NCBI RefSeq assembly: GCF_014646335.1
Contig: NZ_BMNG01000003.1
Span: 517,560 to 581,559, forward strand
Length of the DNA stretch: 64,000 nucleotides
Direction: 5' to 3'
Source of the DNA: Streptomyces lasiicapitis
GTDB lineage: Bacteria; Actinomycetota; Actinomycetes; Streptomycetales; Streptomycetaceae
Positions 23,254 through 32,375 of the stretch are shown one piece after another. Below the pieces are notes generated by a model, which ran no database searches, was not told the DNA's origin, and saw nothing but the letters and a program-made list of their open reading frames with translations. Both the position numbers and the translations under genes were made by a program. How positions within the stretch are numbered: position 1 is the stretch's first letter; each line of letters starts with the position of its first letter.

Positions 23254-25596
23254 ATGAGCCAGCAGGGGGAGAGGCACACCGGTCGCGGGGCCAGTTCCGG
23301 CCAGGAGGACGACTGGTGGGGGCAGCTGTACGACGAGTCGAAGGACGACGCGGGGCCTGCGGCCGCGGCTGATTCTCTGGACGACCGGTTTGCTTCGGCG
23401 GCTGTGACTGTGTCTGGCGGGGACGCTTTGTCTGGCGAGGGCGCCTTGGACGAGGGGGAGTCGGCGGCCGACTCCGGGTCCGCGTCCGGCTCCGCCGAGG
23501 AGGGGAGTACTGCGTACGCTGCCGGGGGTCCTGGCGGGCGGAAGGGTGTCCCCGGCCAACGGGGTGCGGCGGCGGGGGATGTGAGCTCGGCTCACCGGGA
23601 GGATGGTGAGGCCGGTCCGGTCCGCCGTGAGGCCGAGTCCGCGCGCAGTGGGGACGCCCCGGATCGCCGCGAAGCGGACCTGGCCCGTGGTGAGGCCGAC
23701 AGTGTGCGTGGTGAGGCCGGTCCCGTTCGCCGTGAGGCCGACTCCGCCCGTAGCGGGGATGCCCCGGTTCGACGTGAAGCGGACCTGGCCCGTGGTGAGG
23801 CCGAGGCGGCCCGAGCCGAAGCCGACTCGAGTCGCAGTGAAGTCGACCCGGCCCCGCGGGCCACCCCTGCCCCTCAACGGGGCCCCCTCCCGGACTGGTT
23901 GACGTCCTCCGCGCCCCGGCCGCCCCAGCGGCCCACCCCGGAACCGTCGCAGCGTGCTCAGCCTCCGACGCCCGAGCCACCTCGCCGCCCGGCCCCGGAG
24001 CCGCCGCAGCCCCCTCGGCCGCCGATGCCCGAACCGCCTCGCGGCCCAGCCCCGGAGCCGCCGCAATCACCTCGGCCGCCGATGCCCGAGCCACCTCGCC
24101 GCCCGGCCCCGGAGTCGCCGCAGCCACCTCGGCCGCCGATGCCCGAGCCACCTCGCCGCTCCGCCCCGGAGCCGCCGCAATCACCTCAGCCTCCGACGTC
24201 CGAGTCGCCCCTGCGTCCGGCCTCGGCACCACCCCAGCCCGCGCCCCCCGAGCCACCGCGCCCCGTGCCCCCCGAGCGGCAACCGGCCCCCGAGCCACCG
24301 CACCCCTCAGCCTCTCCGGCACCCGCGCCACCCCGTCGGCCCGCGCCCGAGCCGCCCCGCCAACCGACCGCCGCGCCACCCCACCGCCCCGTTGCCCCGC
24401 CGCCCCACGACCCTCCCGCCTACCGGGCCCCCGCCCCCTGGGTGCCCTCCGCCGGAGCCGCCGGGCCCGTGACGTTTCCCCCTGCGCGGAAGCCGGAGCC
24501 CGAGCCCGAACCGGAGGCCGAAGGCGGGCCTTCCGGGGCCTCCACGGCGGGCGGGACGCCGTCCAGTGAGGGGAGTTCAGGGGCCGTGGGCGCGGCCGAG
24601 GAGACGCCGGACGCGGGCGGGATTCCGGGCCGCGTGCCCGCGTACGTGGGGGACGGGCCGCCTACGTACGAAGCCGAGCCGACAGGGCTGCCCGTGGCGG
24701 ACCCGGACGCGCTCGGGGAACTCGTCGCGGACACCGTCCTGGACGGCGCCCGCTACGGGACGTCCACGCTGCGCGCGGCGTCCGTACGCGGCGACTCGGC
24801 CAGATTCCGCGGCGAACCCCGCCGCGACGCCCTGCTCACCGCCCGCTTCGGCACCGGCGACGACACCCTCGTCCTGGTCGCCATGGCGACGGGCGCCCGC
24901 GCCACGCCGGGCGCGCACCAGGCGGCGGCCGACGCCTGCGCGTGGATCGGCCGGGCCGTGGGCCGCAGCCACGCGCGCCTGGCGCAGGACATCCGCGCCG
25001 CGAGGCGCGGCGACCTGAAGTCGGGCCTGCACCGCCTCACCGACCGCAGCCTGGGCAAACTCCGCGCCCGCGCCGCCGAACTCGGCCTGGAACCGGACGA
25101 GTACACGGCATCGCTGCGCTGCCTCCTGCTCCCCGCCGACCCGGAGTGCCGCACCCGCGTGTTCTTCGGCGTCGGCGCCGGCGGCCTGTTCCGGCTGCGC
25201 GGCGGCGACTGGCAGGACATAGAGCCCCGCGTCGCCGACCTGGCCGGAGAGCCGGTCGTCGGCTTCGGCTCGCCGCCCGCCGAGTCCCCCGACGGCGACC
25301 GCCTCACCATGGACCTGGGCATCACGACGCCCCCGAGCCCGTACGAGCCCGCGCCGACCCCGCCGCGCGACCCGTTCCGGTTCCGGGCCTCCGTCGCCCG
25401 CCCGGGCGACACCCTCCTGCTGTGCAGCGGCGGCCTCGCCGAGCCCCTGCGCGGCGAGCCGGAGCTGGCCCGCCACCTCACCCGCAGGTGGGCCGGGGGC
25501 GGCCCGCCCGGCCTCGCCGCGTTCCTCGCCGACACGCAGGTCAGGGTGAAGGGGTACGCGGACGACCGCACCGCTGCCGCCGTTTGGGAGGCGTGA
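23254..25596 (+). CDS. PP2C-like protein with long repeat-rich N-terminal region
   Basis: A 780-aa protein. Residues 1-120 are acidic (DDWWGQLYDESKDD). Residues about 123-192 hold two 35-aa charged repeats (RREADxARSGDAPxRREADLARGEA). Residues about 205-420 are Pro-rich with 19-aa tandem repeats, and about 490-780 form a PP2C-like domain (RYGTSTLRAASVRGDSARF, VFFGVGAGGLFRLRGGDW, DTLLLCSGGLAE, DDRTAAAVWEA at the end). The canonical PP2C DGMGG metal motif is replaced by VAMATGA, so phosphatase activity is doubtful. Serine/threonine signalling or a scaffolding role is possible. The ATG at 23254 (MSQQGERHTGRG) is chosen. Confidence 0.78.
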   Translation: MSQQGERHTGRGASSGQEDDWWGQLYDESKDDAGPAAAADSLDDRFASAAVTVSGGDALSGEGALDEGESAADSGSASGSAEEGSTAYAAGGPGGRKGVPGQRGAAAGDVSSAHREDGEAGPVRREAESARSGDAPDRREADLARGEADSVRGEAGPVRREADSARSGDAPVRREADLARGEAEAARAEADSSRSEVDPAPRATPAPQRGPLPDWLTSSAPRPPQRPTPEPSQRAQPPTPEPPRRPAPEPPQPPRPPMPEPPRGPAPEPPQSPRPPMPEPPRRPAPESPQPPRPPMPEPPRRSAPEPPQSPQPPTSESPLRPASAPPQPAPPEPPRPVPPERQPAPEPPHPSASPAPAPPRRPAPEPPRQPTAAPPHRPVAPPPHDPPAYRAPAPWVPSAGAAGPVTFPPARKPEPEPEPEAEGGPSGASTAGGTPSSEGSSGAVGAAEETPDAGGIPGRVPAYVGDGPPTYEAEPTGLPVADPDALGELVADTVLDGARYGTSTLRAASVRGDSARFRGEPRRDALLTARFGTGDDTLVLVAMATGARATPGAHQAAADACAWIGRAVGRSHARLAQDIRAARRGDLKSGLHRLTDRSLGKLRARAAELGLEPDEYTASLRCLLLPADPECRTRVFFGVGAGGLFRLRGGDWQDIEPRVADLAGEPVVGFGSPPAESPDGDRLTMDLGITTPPSPYEPAPTPPRDPFRFRASVARPGDTLLLCSGGLAEPLRGEPELARHLTRRWAGGGPPGLAAFLADTQVRVKGYADDRTAAAVWEA
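23620..23829 (+). repeat. Two 105-bp tandem coding repeats
   Basis: 23620-23724 and 23725-23829 encode two near-identical 35-residue units (VRREADSARSGDAP-type) rich in Arg, Glu, Ala and Asp. They lie within the PP2C-like gene and keep its frame. Confidence 0.75.
23971..24198 (+). repeat. 57-bp tandem repeats, about four copies (coding minisatellite)
   Basis: Units at 23971-24027, 24028-24084, 24085-24141 and 24142-24198 each encode a 19-residue PEPPRRPAPEPPQPPRPPM-type segment. A degenerate fifth copy follows. The frame is preserved. Copy number is likely to vary between strains. Confidence 0.85.
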
Positions 25597-25650
25597 GCGC
25601 CCTCGCTGTGAATTCATGGACCCAAAGAGAGCGAAGGGGTGCATGAAGAG

Positions 25651-27393
25651 ATGGCCAAGCAGAACGTCGCCGAGCAGTTCGTCGACATCCTCGTACGCGC
25701 CGGAGTCAAACGCCTCTACGGAGTCGTCGGGGACAGCCTGAACCCCGTCGTCGACGCGATCCGCCGCACCAAGGCGATCGACTGGATCCAGGTCAGGCAC
25801 GAGGAGACCGCGGCGTTCGCGGCCGGCGCGGAGGCCCAGATCACCGGCTCCCTCGCCGCCTGCGCGGGCTCCTGCGGCCCCGGCAACCTGCACCTCATCA
25901 ACGGCCTGTACGACGCCCACCGCTCCATGGCGCCCGTCCTCGCCCTCGCCTCCCAGATCCCCTCCAGCGAGATCGGACTCGGCTACTTCCAGGAGACCCA
26001 CCCGGACCAGCTGTTCCGCGAGTGCAGCCACTACAGCGAACTGATCTCCAGCCCCAAGCAGATGCCGCGCCTGCTCCAGACCGCCATCCAGCACGCCGTC
26101 GGCCAGTCGGGCGTCAGCGTGGTGTCGCTGCCCGGCGACGTCGCCTCCGAGGCCGCCCCGGAGAAGGCCGTCGAGACCGCCCTCGTCACGTCCCGCCCGT
26201 CCGTACGTCCCGGCGACACCGAGATCGACAAGCTCGCCGCGATGATCGACGAGGCGGACAAGGTCACCCTCTTCTGCGGCAGCGGCACGGCGGGCGCCCA
26301 CGCCGAGGTGATGGCCTTCGCCGAGAAGATCAAGTCACCCGTGGGGCACGCGCTGCGCGGCAAGGAGTGGATTCAGTACGACAACCCGTACGACGTGGGC
26401 ATGAGCGGACTGCTCGGCTACGGCGCCGCGTACGAGGCCACCCACGAGTGCGACCTCCTGATCCTCCTCGGCACGGACTTCCCGTACAACGCCTTCCTGC
26501 CCGACGACGTCAAGATCGCCCAGGTCGACGTGCGCCCCGAACGGCTCGGCCGGCGCTCGAAGCTCGACCTCGCCGTCTGGGGCGACGTACGCGAGACGCT
26601 GCGCTGCCTCACCCCGCGCGTCTCGCCCAAGTCGAACCGCCGGTTCCTCGACAAGATGCTGAAGAAGCACGCGGACGCGCTCGAAGGCGTGGTGAAGGCG
26701 TACACCCGCAAGGTCGAGAAGCATGTCCCGATCCATCCCGAGTACGTCGCCTCCGTCCTGGACGACCTCGCCGCCGACGACGCCGTCTTCACCGTCGACA
26801 CCGGCATGTGCAACGTCTGGGCCGCGCGCTACATCTCGCCCAACGGCAAGCGGCGCATCATCGGCTCCTTCAGCCACGGCTCCATGGCGAACGCGCTGCC
26901 GCAGGCGATCGGCGCCCAGTTCACCGACCGCAGGCGGCAGGTGATCTCGATGTCGGGCGACGGCGGCTTCTCCATGCTGATGGGCGACTTCCTGACCCTC
27001 GTCCAGTACGACCTGCCGGTGAAGGTGGTCCTCTTCAACAACTCCTCGCTGGGCATGGTGGAACTCGAAATGCTCGTCGCCGGGCTGCCCTCCTACGGCA
27101 CCACCAACCACAACCCCGACTTCGCCGCCGTGGCCCGAGCCGCGGGTGCCTACGGCGTCCGCGTAGAGAAGCCCAAACAACTCGCCGGCGCCCTGAAGGA
27201 CGCCTTCACCCACAAGGGCCCCGCCCTGGTCGACATCGTCACCGACCCCAACGCGCTGTCCATCCCCCCGAAGATCAGCTCCGAAATGGTCACCGGCTTC
27301 GCCCTCTCCGCCAGCAAGATCGTCCTGGACGGCGGGGTGGGCCGAATGCTCCAACTGGCCCGCTCCAACTTGCGCAACGTCCCGAGGCCGTGA
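25651..27393 (+). CDS. poxB: ThDP-dependent pyruvate dehydrogenase (quinone)/pyruvate oxidase, PoxB-like
   Basis: A 580-aa thiamine-diphosphate enzyme, expected to decarboxylate pyruvate to acetate with electron transfer to FAD and quinone. The N-terminal PYR domain carries the cofactor-activating Glu51 (VRHEETAAFAAGAEAQ). The central FAD-binding domain follows (VTLFCGSGTAGAHAEV). The C-terminal PP domain has the ThDP motif starting near residue 436 (GDGGFSMLMGDF, then VVLFNNSSLGM). The last about 20 residues (LQLARSNLRNVPRP) resemble the membrane-binding tail region of PoxB. The ATG at 25651 has GAAGGGG 11 nt upstream; a GTG at 25639 is the alternative. Acetolactate-synthase-like activity cannot be excluded, but HEETAAF and overall spacing favour PoxB. 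Confidence 0.88.
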   Translation: MAKQNVAEQFVDILVRAGVKRLYGVVGDSLNPVVDAIRRTKAIDWIQVRHEETAAFAAGAEAQITGSLAACAGSCGPGNLHLINGLYDAHRSMAPVLALASQIPSSEIGLGYFQETHPDQLFRECSHYSELISSPKQMPRLLQTAIQHAVGQSGVSVVSLPGDVASEAAPEKAVETALVTSRPSVRPGDTEIDKLAAMIDEADKVTLFCGSGTAGAHAEVMAFAEKIKSPVGHALRGKEWIQYDNPYDVGMSGLLGYGAAYEATHECDLLILLGTDFPYNAFLPDDVKIAQVDVRPERLGRRSKLDLAVWGDVRETLRCLTPRVSPKSNRRFLDKMLKKHADALEGVVKAYTRKVEKHVPIHPEYVASVLDDLAADDAVFTVDTGMCNVWAARYISPNGKRRIIGSFSHGSMANALPQAIGAQFTDRRRQVISMSGDGGFSMLMGDFLTLVQYDLPVKVVLFNNSSLGMVELEMLVAGLPSYGTTNHNPDFAAVARAAGAYGVRVEKPKQLAGALKDAFTHKGPALVDIVTDPNALSIPPKISSEMVTGFALSASKIVLDGGVGRMLQLARSNLRNVPRP

Positions 27394-27491
27394 CCTCCGA
27401 CGGGCAGCACGTCCGGAAAGACGGAGTGGTTGTGGGAATTAGGCTGGCCGGTGCCGGTGTCCGCCATCACTGAAATACCCGAGGAACCCCT

Positions 27492-28322
27492 ATGTCTGTC
27501 GACGCCCGTACCCAGGACAAGGCGCTGCGGCTGCGTGCCCTGCTCGACGAGTCCGTCCTGGTGCTGCCCAATGCCTGGGACGCGGGCAGCGCGGCGGTCA
27601 TCGCCGCAGCAGGTGCCCGCGCGATCGCCACGACCAGCGCCGGGGTCTCCTGGGCACTGGGCCTGGCCAACGGCCGCCTCAGCCGTGCGGAGATGGCCGA
27701 GGCGGCCCGCCGGGTCACGGCCGCGGTCGATGTGCCGGTCACCGTCGATGTGGAGGCCGGCTACGGCCCCACCCCTCAAGACGTCGCGGCCACCGTCCAT
27801 GCCGTGATCGAGGCCGGTGCCGTGGGCATCAACCTGGAGGACTCCACCGCGGCCGGCGGCCCGCTCTTCACCGTGCAGGAGCAGGCCGCGCGGATCCGCG
27901 CCGCCCGCCACGCGGCGACCGAGGCCGGGCTGCCGGAGCTGCTCATCAACGCCCGTACCGACGTCTTCATCTTCCAGATCGGCGAACCCGAGACGCGCCT
28001 CGACGAGGTGCTCACCCGCACAGCGGCCTACGCCGAGGCCGGCGCGGACGGCATCTTCGTCCCCAAACTGCTCGACCTGGCGGCGCTGCACCGGCTCGCC
28101 GAGAGCACCTCGCTGCCGGTGAACGCACTGGCGGGGCCGGGCGGGCCGAGCGTGGCCCAGCTGACGGAGGCCGGGGTCCGCAGGATCAGCCTGGGCACGG
28201 GTGTGGCCCAGGCCGCCTACGCCGCAGCCCGCCAGGCCGCCCTCGAAGTGCTGAGCACAGGCACGTACACCACGCTGGACAGCTCACACGGCTTCAACCC
28301 GGACGGCCTGTTCAGCCACTGA
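27492..28322 (+). CDS. Isocitrate lyase/PEP mutase family protein
   Basis: A 276-aa TIM-barrel protein. Metal-binding and substrate motifs of the superfamily are present: LPNAWDAGSAAVIAAAGARAIATTSAGVSWALG at the start, VTVDVEAGYG, GINLEDS and LLINARTD. The KKCGH signature of true isocitrate lyases is absent, so a PEP mutase, carboxyphosphonoenolpyruvate mutase or oxaloacetase-like C-C or C-P lyase is more likely. ATG at 27492 after a GAGGAAC-type ribosome site. It lies 98 bp after poxB on the same strand and converges on the GH38 gene. No phosphonate genes are nearby, so the substrate stays open. Confidence 0.85.
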   Translation: MSVDARTQDKALRLRALLDESVLVLPNAWDAGSAAVIAAAGARAIATTSAGVSWALGLANGRLSRAEMAEAARRVTAAVDVPVTVDVEAGYGPTPQDVAATVHAVIEAGAVGINLEDSTAAGGPLFTVQEQAARIRAARHAATEAGLPELLINARTDVFIFQIGEPETRLDEVLTRTAAYAEAGADGIFVPKLLDLAALHRLAESTSLPVNALAGPGGPSVAQLTEAGVRRISLGTGVAQAAYAAARQAALEVLSTGTYTTLDSSHGFNPDGLFSH

Positions 28323-28340
28323 GGGACAACACCGCGAGGC

Positions 28341-31300
28341 CTACGCCGGACGCAGCCGCAGCGTCAGGATCTGGAACGGGCGCAGGGACAGGGCGAGCCC
28401 CGCGCCGGACGTGACGGCGGGGTGCAGGGGGCGTTCCAGGAGGTCCGTGATGTCCACCTGGGTGACGGGGAACGAGGTTGTGAGGGTGGCGCGGGCCCGG
28501 CCGCCCAGGGACTCGTACAGGCGGACCACCACATCGCCACTGCGGTCTTCCGCGAGCTTGACCGATTCCACGGTCACCCCGGCGTGGTCGACCCGGACTA
28601 GGGGGGCCACCGCGGGGGCCGACGCGACCCGCAGGGGGAGGTTCAGGGCGAGTCCCTCCGCGACCGCGTCCGCAGTCCCGCCCCCGGGCAGCAGCGCGTA
28701 CGTGAAGTGATGCGTCCCGAGATCCGTCTCGGGGTCAGGACTGTGCGGCGCCCGCAGGAGGGTGAGGCGGACGGTCGTCCCGAGCCCCTCGGGATGAGGG
28801 GTACGGGTCACGTCATGCCCGTACGTCGAATCGTTGAGCACCGCGACCCCGTACCCGTCCTCGGCAACCCGCAGCCACCGATGCGCACAGATCTCGTAAC
28901 GAGCTGCGTCCCAGGACGTGTTGGCGTGCGTGGGCCGGTGCACATGCCCGAACTGGATCTCCGCGGCGGACCGTTCGGCCTGCACGTCCAGCGGGAAGGC
29001 GGCCTTCAGGACCTTCTCCGACTCGCGCCACTCCACCTCCGTGACCACGTCGAGCCGCCGGCTGCCCGCGGCGAGCCGCAGCTCCTGCGTGATCCGCGAC
29101 CCGGCTCCGAAGGAGCGGACGATCCGTACGGACGCGCGCAGCGGCCCGTCCTCGACGAGTTCCACCGACTCGGCGGCGGTGAGGTCGGTGTGCCGGTGGC
29201 GGTAGTGCTTGTCGAGGTCCCAGGCGTCGTAGTGGGTGGGGTGGTCGGGGTGGAGCTGGAGGAGGTTGCCGCGGCTGCCGGGCGCGAGGACCTCGCGGTC
29301 GGCGGCCCGGTCGAGGACGGAGGCGAGGAGCCCGTCGGAGTCGACGGTCACCCGCAGATGCTCGTTGGAGAGCACGATCTCCTGCCCGGTCCGGGTCGCG
29401 GACGTCACCGCGCCCGCGTCCCGCTCGTGCCCGGCGGCCCGCGCGAGATCCTGGGCGCCGAACCCGCCGACGTTCACATGCACGAGCCGCCCCTCGTGCT
29501 CGACGACCTCGCTGCGCTCGTACGGCGACGCGTTCAGCACCGAGGCCTCGCCGCCGCCGAGGTGCCGCACCGCCTCCGCGGTGAGCGAGTCCAGCTCGGC
29601 GAGCACCCGCGCGTAGGTGTCGCGGGCCTCACGGTGCACCCAGGCGATGGACGAGCCCGGCAGGATGTCGTGGAACTGGTGCAGCAGGACCGTCTTCCAC
29701 AGCCGGTCGAGATCGTCGTACGGATAGGCGTACGCGGGGTCCTTCACGGCGGCCGCTGCGCACCACAACTCGGCCTCCCGCAGGGCGTGTTCGCCGCGCC
29801 GGTTGCCGCGCTTGGTGGCGGCCTGCGACGTGTACGTCCCCCGGTGCAGCTCCAGATACAGCTCGCCGGACCACACCGGCGCCCGCTCGCCGTACTCCTC
29901 CTCGGCCGCCGAGAAGAACGCCGACGGCTTCTCGACCTCGACGCGCGGCGAGCCCTCCAGGGAGCGCAGACGGCGCGCCCGCTCCATCATCTCGCGGGTC
30001 GGACCGCCACCGCCGTCGCCCCAGCCGAACGGCACCAGGGAGCGCGTGGCACGGCCCTTGTCGGCGAAGTTCCGCTCCGCGTAGGCGAGTTCGGCGGCGT
30101 GGAGCTGCGAGTTGTACGTGTCCACGGGCGGGAAGTGCGTGAAGACCCGCGTCCCGTCGATGCCCTCCCACCAGAAGGTGTGGTGCGGCATCTTGTTGGA
30201 CTGGTTCCAGCTCAGCTTCTGGGTGAGGAACCACCGTACGCCCGCGAGCTTCGCCAACTGCGGGAAAGCGGCGGTGTATCCGAAGGAGTCCGGCAGCCAG
30301 ATCTCCTCCGTCTCGACCCCGAACTCCTCCTGGAAGAACCGCTTCCCGTGCACGATCTGCCGGGCCAGCGCCTCACCGCCGGGCATGTTGGCGTCCGACT
30401 CCACCCACATGGAGCCCACCGGCGCCCAATTGCCGTCCGCCACCGCCTTCTTGATGCGCTCCCAGATGTGCGGCTGGTTTTCCTTGACCCACGCGTACTG
30501 CTGCGCCTGCGAGCACGCGAACACCAGCTCCGGATAATCACGTGCCAGCGCCGTCACATTGGCGAACGTCCGGGACGCCTTGCGTACCGTCTCGCGCAGC
30601 GGCCACAGCCACGCCGAGTCGATATGCGCGTGCCCGGCTGCCGATACGCGGTGGGCGCTGGCGTGCGCGGGCCGCGCGAGCACCTCGGCGAGCTCGGCGC
30701 GGGCCGCGGCGGCGGTGCCGGAGACGTCGTGCAGATCGAGCGCGTCGAGCATGTCCTCAAGGGCACGTAGGACCTCGTGCCGTCGCGGCTGTCCCGCATC
30801 CAACTCCCGCATGAGCTCCGACAGGACCTCGATGTCCAGGACGAGCTGCCAGACGTCCTCGTCCAGTACGGCGAGGTCGGCAGCCGCGAATCGGTAGATG
30901 GGCCGATCGCCTGCCGTCAGGACGTCTCCGAGCGGCGTCGGTACGAAGTCGTGAAGGACGGCCGGGTTGGCCGCCGCTTCGAGCAGCAGCCGCACCGGTT
31001 CGCCGCCCCGCGCGCGGGTGGCCACCGGCACATGACGGTTGCGCGGGTGAATGCCCTTCAACGGCACGCCCGAGGCGTCGTACACAAGCCCCTCGGCCTG
31101 GAAGCCGGGTCCATCGCCGGTGAACCCGGGGTCGATCACCGCCTCCACGTGCCGCCCCTCCCAGTCGTTCGGTACCTCACCCTCGAGCCGGAACCAGCTC
31201 GTGGACCAGGGTTTTCCCCAGTCGCTCCCGGTCTCGAAGGGTTCGTACGCCGCCGCGAGGGCCTCGCCCACGGGCACCGGTTCGCCGGGCGCGTGCCACA

Positions 31301-31403
31301 CGGACAGGGCGAGCGGCGTCCGCGCCGCGTACTGGGCGGGCCGGATGAACTGCCGCAGCGCGCGGTCCAGGCGCTCCTCCACCAGCTGTCGGTCGTCGTG
31401 CAC
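28341..31403 (-). CDS. Glycoside hydrolase family 38 alpha-mannosidase
   Basis: A 1020-aa cytoplasmic enzyme of the bacterial GH38 type. N-terminal beta domain, then the catalytic barrel with zinc-binding HAHID (258-262, in GHAHIDSAWLWPLRET) and the nucleophile Asp372 in WLPDSFGY. Additional conserved stretches are FLTQKLSWNQSNKMPHHTFWW and LLHQFHDILPGSSI, with zinc-ligand His in the latter. C-terminal beta domains complete the length. I choose the GTG at 31403 because GAAGGAG lies 6 nt upstream; the longer frame would add about 33 Arg/Pro-rich residues. Substrate is probably alpha-mannosides from imported glycans. No transporter is adjacent. It converges with the PEP-mutase gene, 18 bp apart. 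Confidence 0.92.
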   Translation of the reverse strand: MHDDRQLVEERLDRALRQFIRPAQYAARTPLALSVWHAPGEPVPVGEALAAAYEPFETGSDWGKPWSTSWFRLEGEVPNDWEGRHVEAVIDPGFTGDGPGFQAEGLVYDASGVPLKGIHPRNRHVPVATRARGGEPVRLLLEAAANPAVLHDFVPTPLGDVLTAGDRPIYRFAAADLAVLDEDVWQLVLDIEVLSELMRELDAGQPRRHEVLRALEDMLDALDLHDVSGTAAAARAELAEVLARPAHASAHRVSAAGHAHIDSAWLWPLRETVRKASRTFANVTALARDYPELVFACSQAQQYAWVKENQPHIWERIKKAVADGNWAPVGSMWVESDANMPGGEALARQIVHGKRFFQEEFGVETEEIWLPDSFGYTAAFPQLAKLAGVRWFLTQKLSWNQSNKMPHHTFWWEGIDGTRVFTHFPPVDTYNSQLHAAELAYAERNFADKGRATRSLVPFGWGDGGGGPTREMMERARRLRSLEGSPRVEVEKPSAFFSAAEEEYGERAPVWSGELYLELHRGTYTSQAATKRGNRRGEHALREAELWCAAAAVKDPAYAYPYDDLDRLWKTVLLHQFHDILPGSSIAWVHREARDTYARVLAELDSLTAEAVRHLGGGEASVLNASPYERSEVVEHEGRLVHVNVGGFGAQDLARAAGHERDAGAVTSATRTGQEIVLSNEHLRVTVDSDGLLASVLDRAADREVLAPGSRGNLLQLHPDHPTHYDAWDLDKHYRHRHTDLTAAESVELVEDGPLRASVRIVRSFGAGSRITQELRLAAGSRRLDVVTEVEWRESEKVLKAAFPLDVQAERSAAEIQFGHVHRPTHANTSWDAARYEICAHRWLRVAEDGYGVAVLNDSTYGHDVTRTPHPEGLGTTVRLTLLRAPHSPDPETDLGTHHFTYALLPGGGTADAVAEGLALNLPLRVASAPAVAPLVRVDHAGVTVESVKLAEDRSGDVVVRLYESLGGRARATLTTSFPVTQVDITDLLERPLHPAVTSGAGLALSLRPFQILTLRLRPA

Positions 31404-31649
31404 GGCGGCTCCTTCGCGTGGTCGCTCACGTGGGTCGATCGGGGCCCGCCGAGGGCCCCTCGGAGGCGAACGGCGGGTCGATCGCGGAGTACTCGGCTTC
31501 ACTTCCCCTCAAACCATCGGCGCATCCGCATCTTTGGTTGACGGATGGACATGCGTGCCGTCTGGAGGGGCGGGCATGCATTCCGTGAGCGTGTTCGAGT
31601 TACGTCAAGAGGCCGGTCGGGGGGCTTGGCCATCGGGTGGGCGGGGTTC

Positions 31650-32132
31650 ATGACGAGACACCTAAGGGGAGTCGCCTCCAGCAGATCCATCGGCGTGGAG
31701 GCGACCGTTCCGAAACGAGGGGACGAGCCGGCCGGAGGTGCCTCCGGCGACGGCAGCGTCCAGTTGCGGCGCAGGCTGGGGCGCGCCGATCTGCGGGCCG
31801 TGTCCGAGGCCCGGGGGGAGCTGAGGGAGTTGTTGCGGCACTGGGGGCGGCCCGGGCGGGCCGAGACCGCGGAGCTGCTCGCCAGTGAGCTGGTCACCAA
31901 CGCGTTGGTGCACACCGACCGGGACGCGATTCTGACCGCCACGGTGGGGCCGCGGCGGCTGCGGGTCGAGGTCAGGGACTTCGTGGGGCGCCGGCCCCGG
32001 CCCCGTGCCCCCGGGGACGGGGAGGACACCCACGGGCGTGGGCTCCTCCTCGTCCAGTCCCTCGCGGACGCGTGGGGGGTGCGGGCGCAGGGGGTGGGGA
32101 AGGTGGTCTGGTTCGAGCTGGACGGGGGGTGA
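31650..32132 (+). CDS. ATP-binding protein, anti-sigma-factor-type (RsbW-like HATPase)
   Basis: A 160-aa protein with the GHKL ATPase fold of Streptomyces regulatory kinases: ELLASELVTNALVHTDRDAILTATV (N box), LRVEVRDFVGRRPRP (G1-like; the usual DxG is DFVG, slightly degenerate) and THGRGLLLVQSLADAWGVR (G2), ending VWFELDGG. Such proteins phosphorylate anti-anti-sigma factors or act as anti-sigma factors; dozens of paralogues exist per genome. The ATG at 31650 fits the domain start; an in-frame upstream start at 31545 would add about 35 non-conserved residues. It is followed by the inverted-repeat element copy B. Confidence 0.78.
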   Translation: MTRHLRGVASSRSIGVEATVPKRGDEPAGGASGDGSVQLRRRLGRADLRAVSEARGELRELLRHWGRPGRAETAELLASELVTNALVHTDRDAILTATVGPRRLRVEVRDFVGRRPRPRAPGDGEDTHGRGLLLVQSLADAWGVRAQGVGKVVWFELDGG

Positions 32133-32139
32133 GCCCTCG

Positions 32140-32345
32140 CGGGTGCGCCCCAGCCCCGCCCCTTCCCGTAACCAGGGGGCTCCGCCCCCTGGACCCCCGA
32201 TCGGCCTGAACGGCCTCGTCCTCAAACGCCGGACGGGCTGAAACGAACAACCTGGCCGCACCGGCAAGGTCTAGCCCGTCCGGCGTTTGAGGACGAGGCG
32301 CGGAGCGCCGACAGGGGGAGAGGGGCGAAGCCCCAGACGGGGAGC
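32140..32345. repeat. Long intergenic inverted-repeat element, copy B
   Basis: This is a near-duplicate of the element at 3662-3900. It carries the same perfect 26-bp inverted repeat (32214-32239 with 32273-32298), the same CCAGGGGGCT/GCCCCCTGG hairpin and the same GGCGAAGCCCC tail, but a different loop between the arms. Like copy A it lies between convergent genes, consistent with a bidirectional terminator. Confidence 0.8.
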
Positions 32346-32375
32346 GGAGCCCCGTGGCGTCGGCCGCGCCGGCAG

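Noticed and set aside
23620..24198. Regularly spaced repeats that could be mistaken for a CRISPR array
   Set aside because: They are contiguous without unique spacers, in frame, and encode repeated peptides in the PP2C-like protein; no cas genes are present.
27492..28322. Calling the PEP-mutase family gene part of a phosphonate pathway
   Set aside because: No phosphonopyruvate decarboxylase or other phosphonate gene is near; only the family can be supported.
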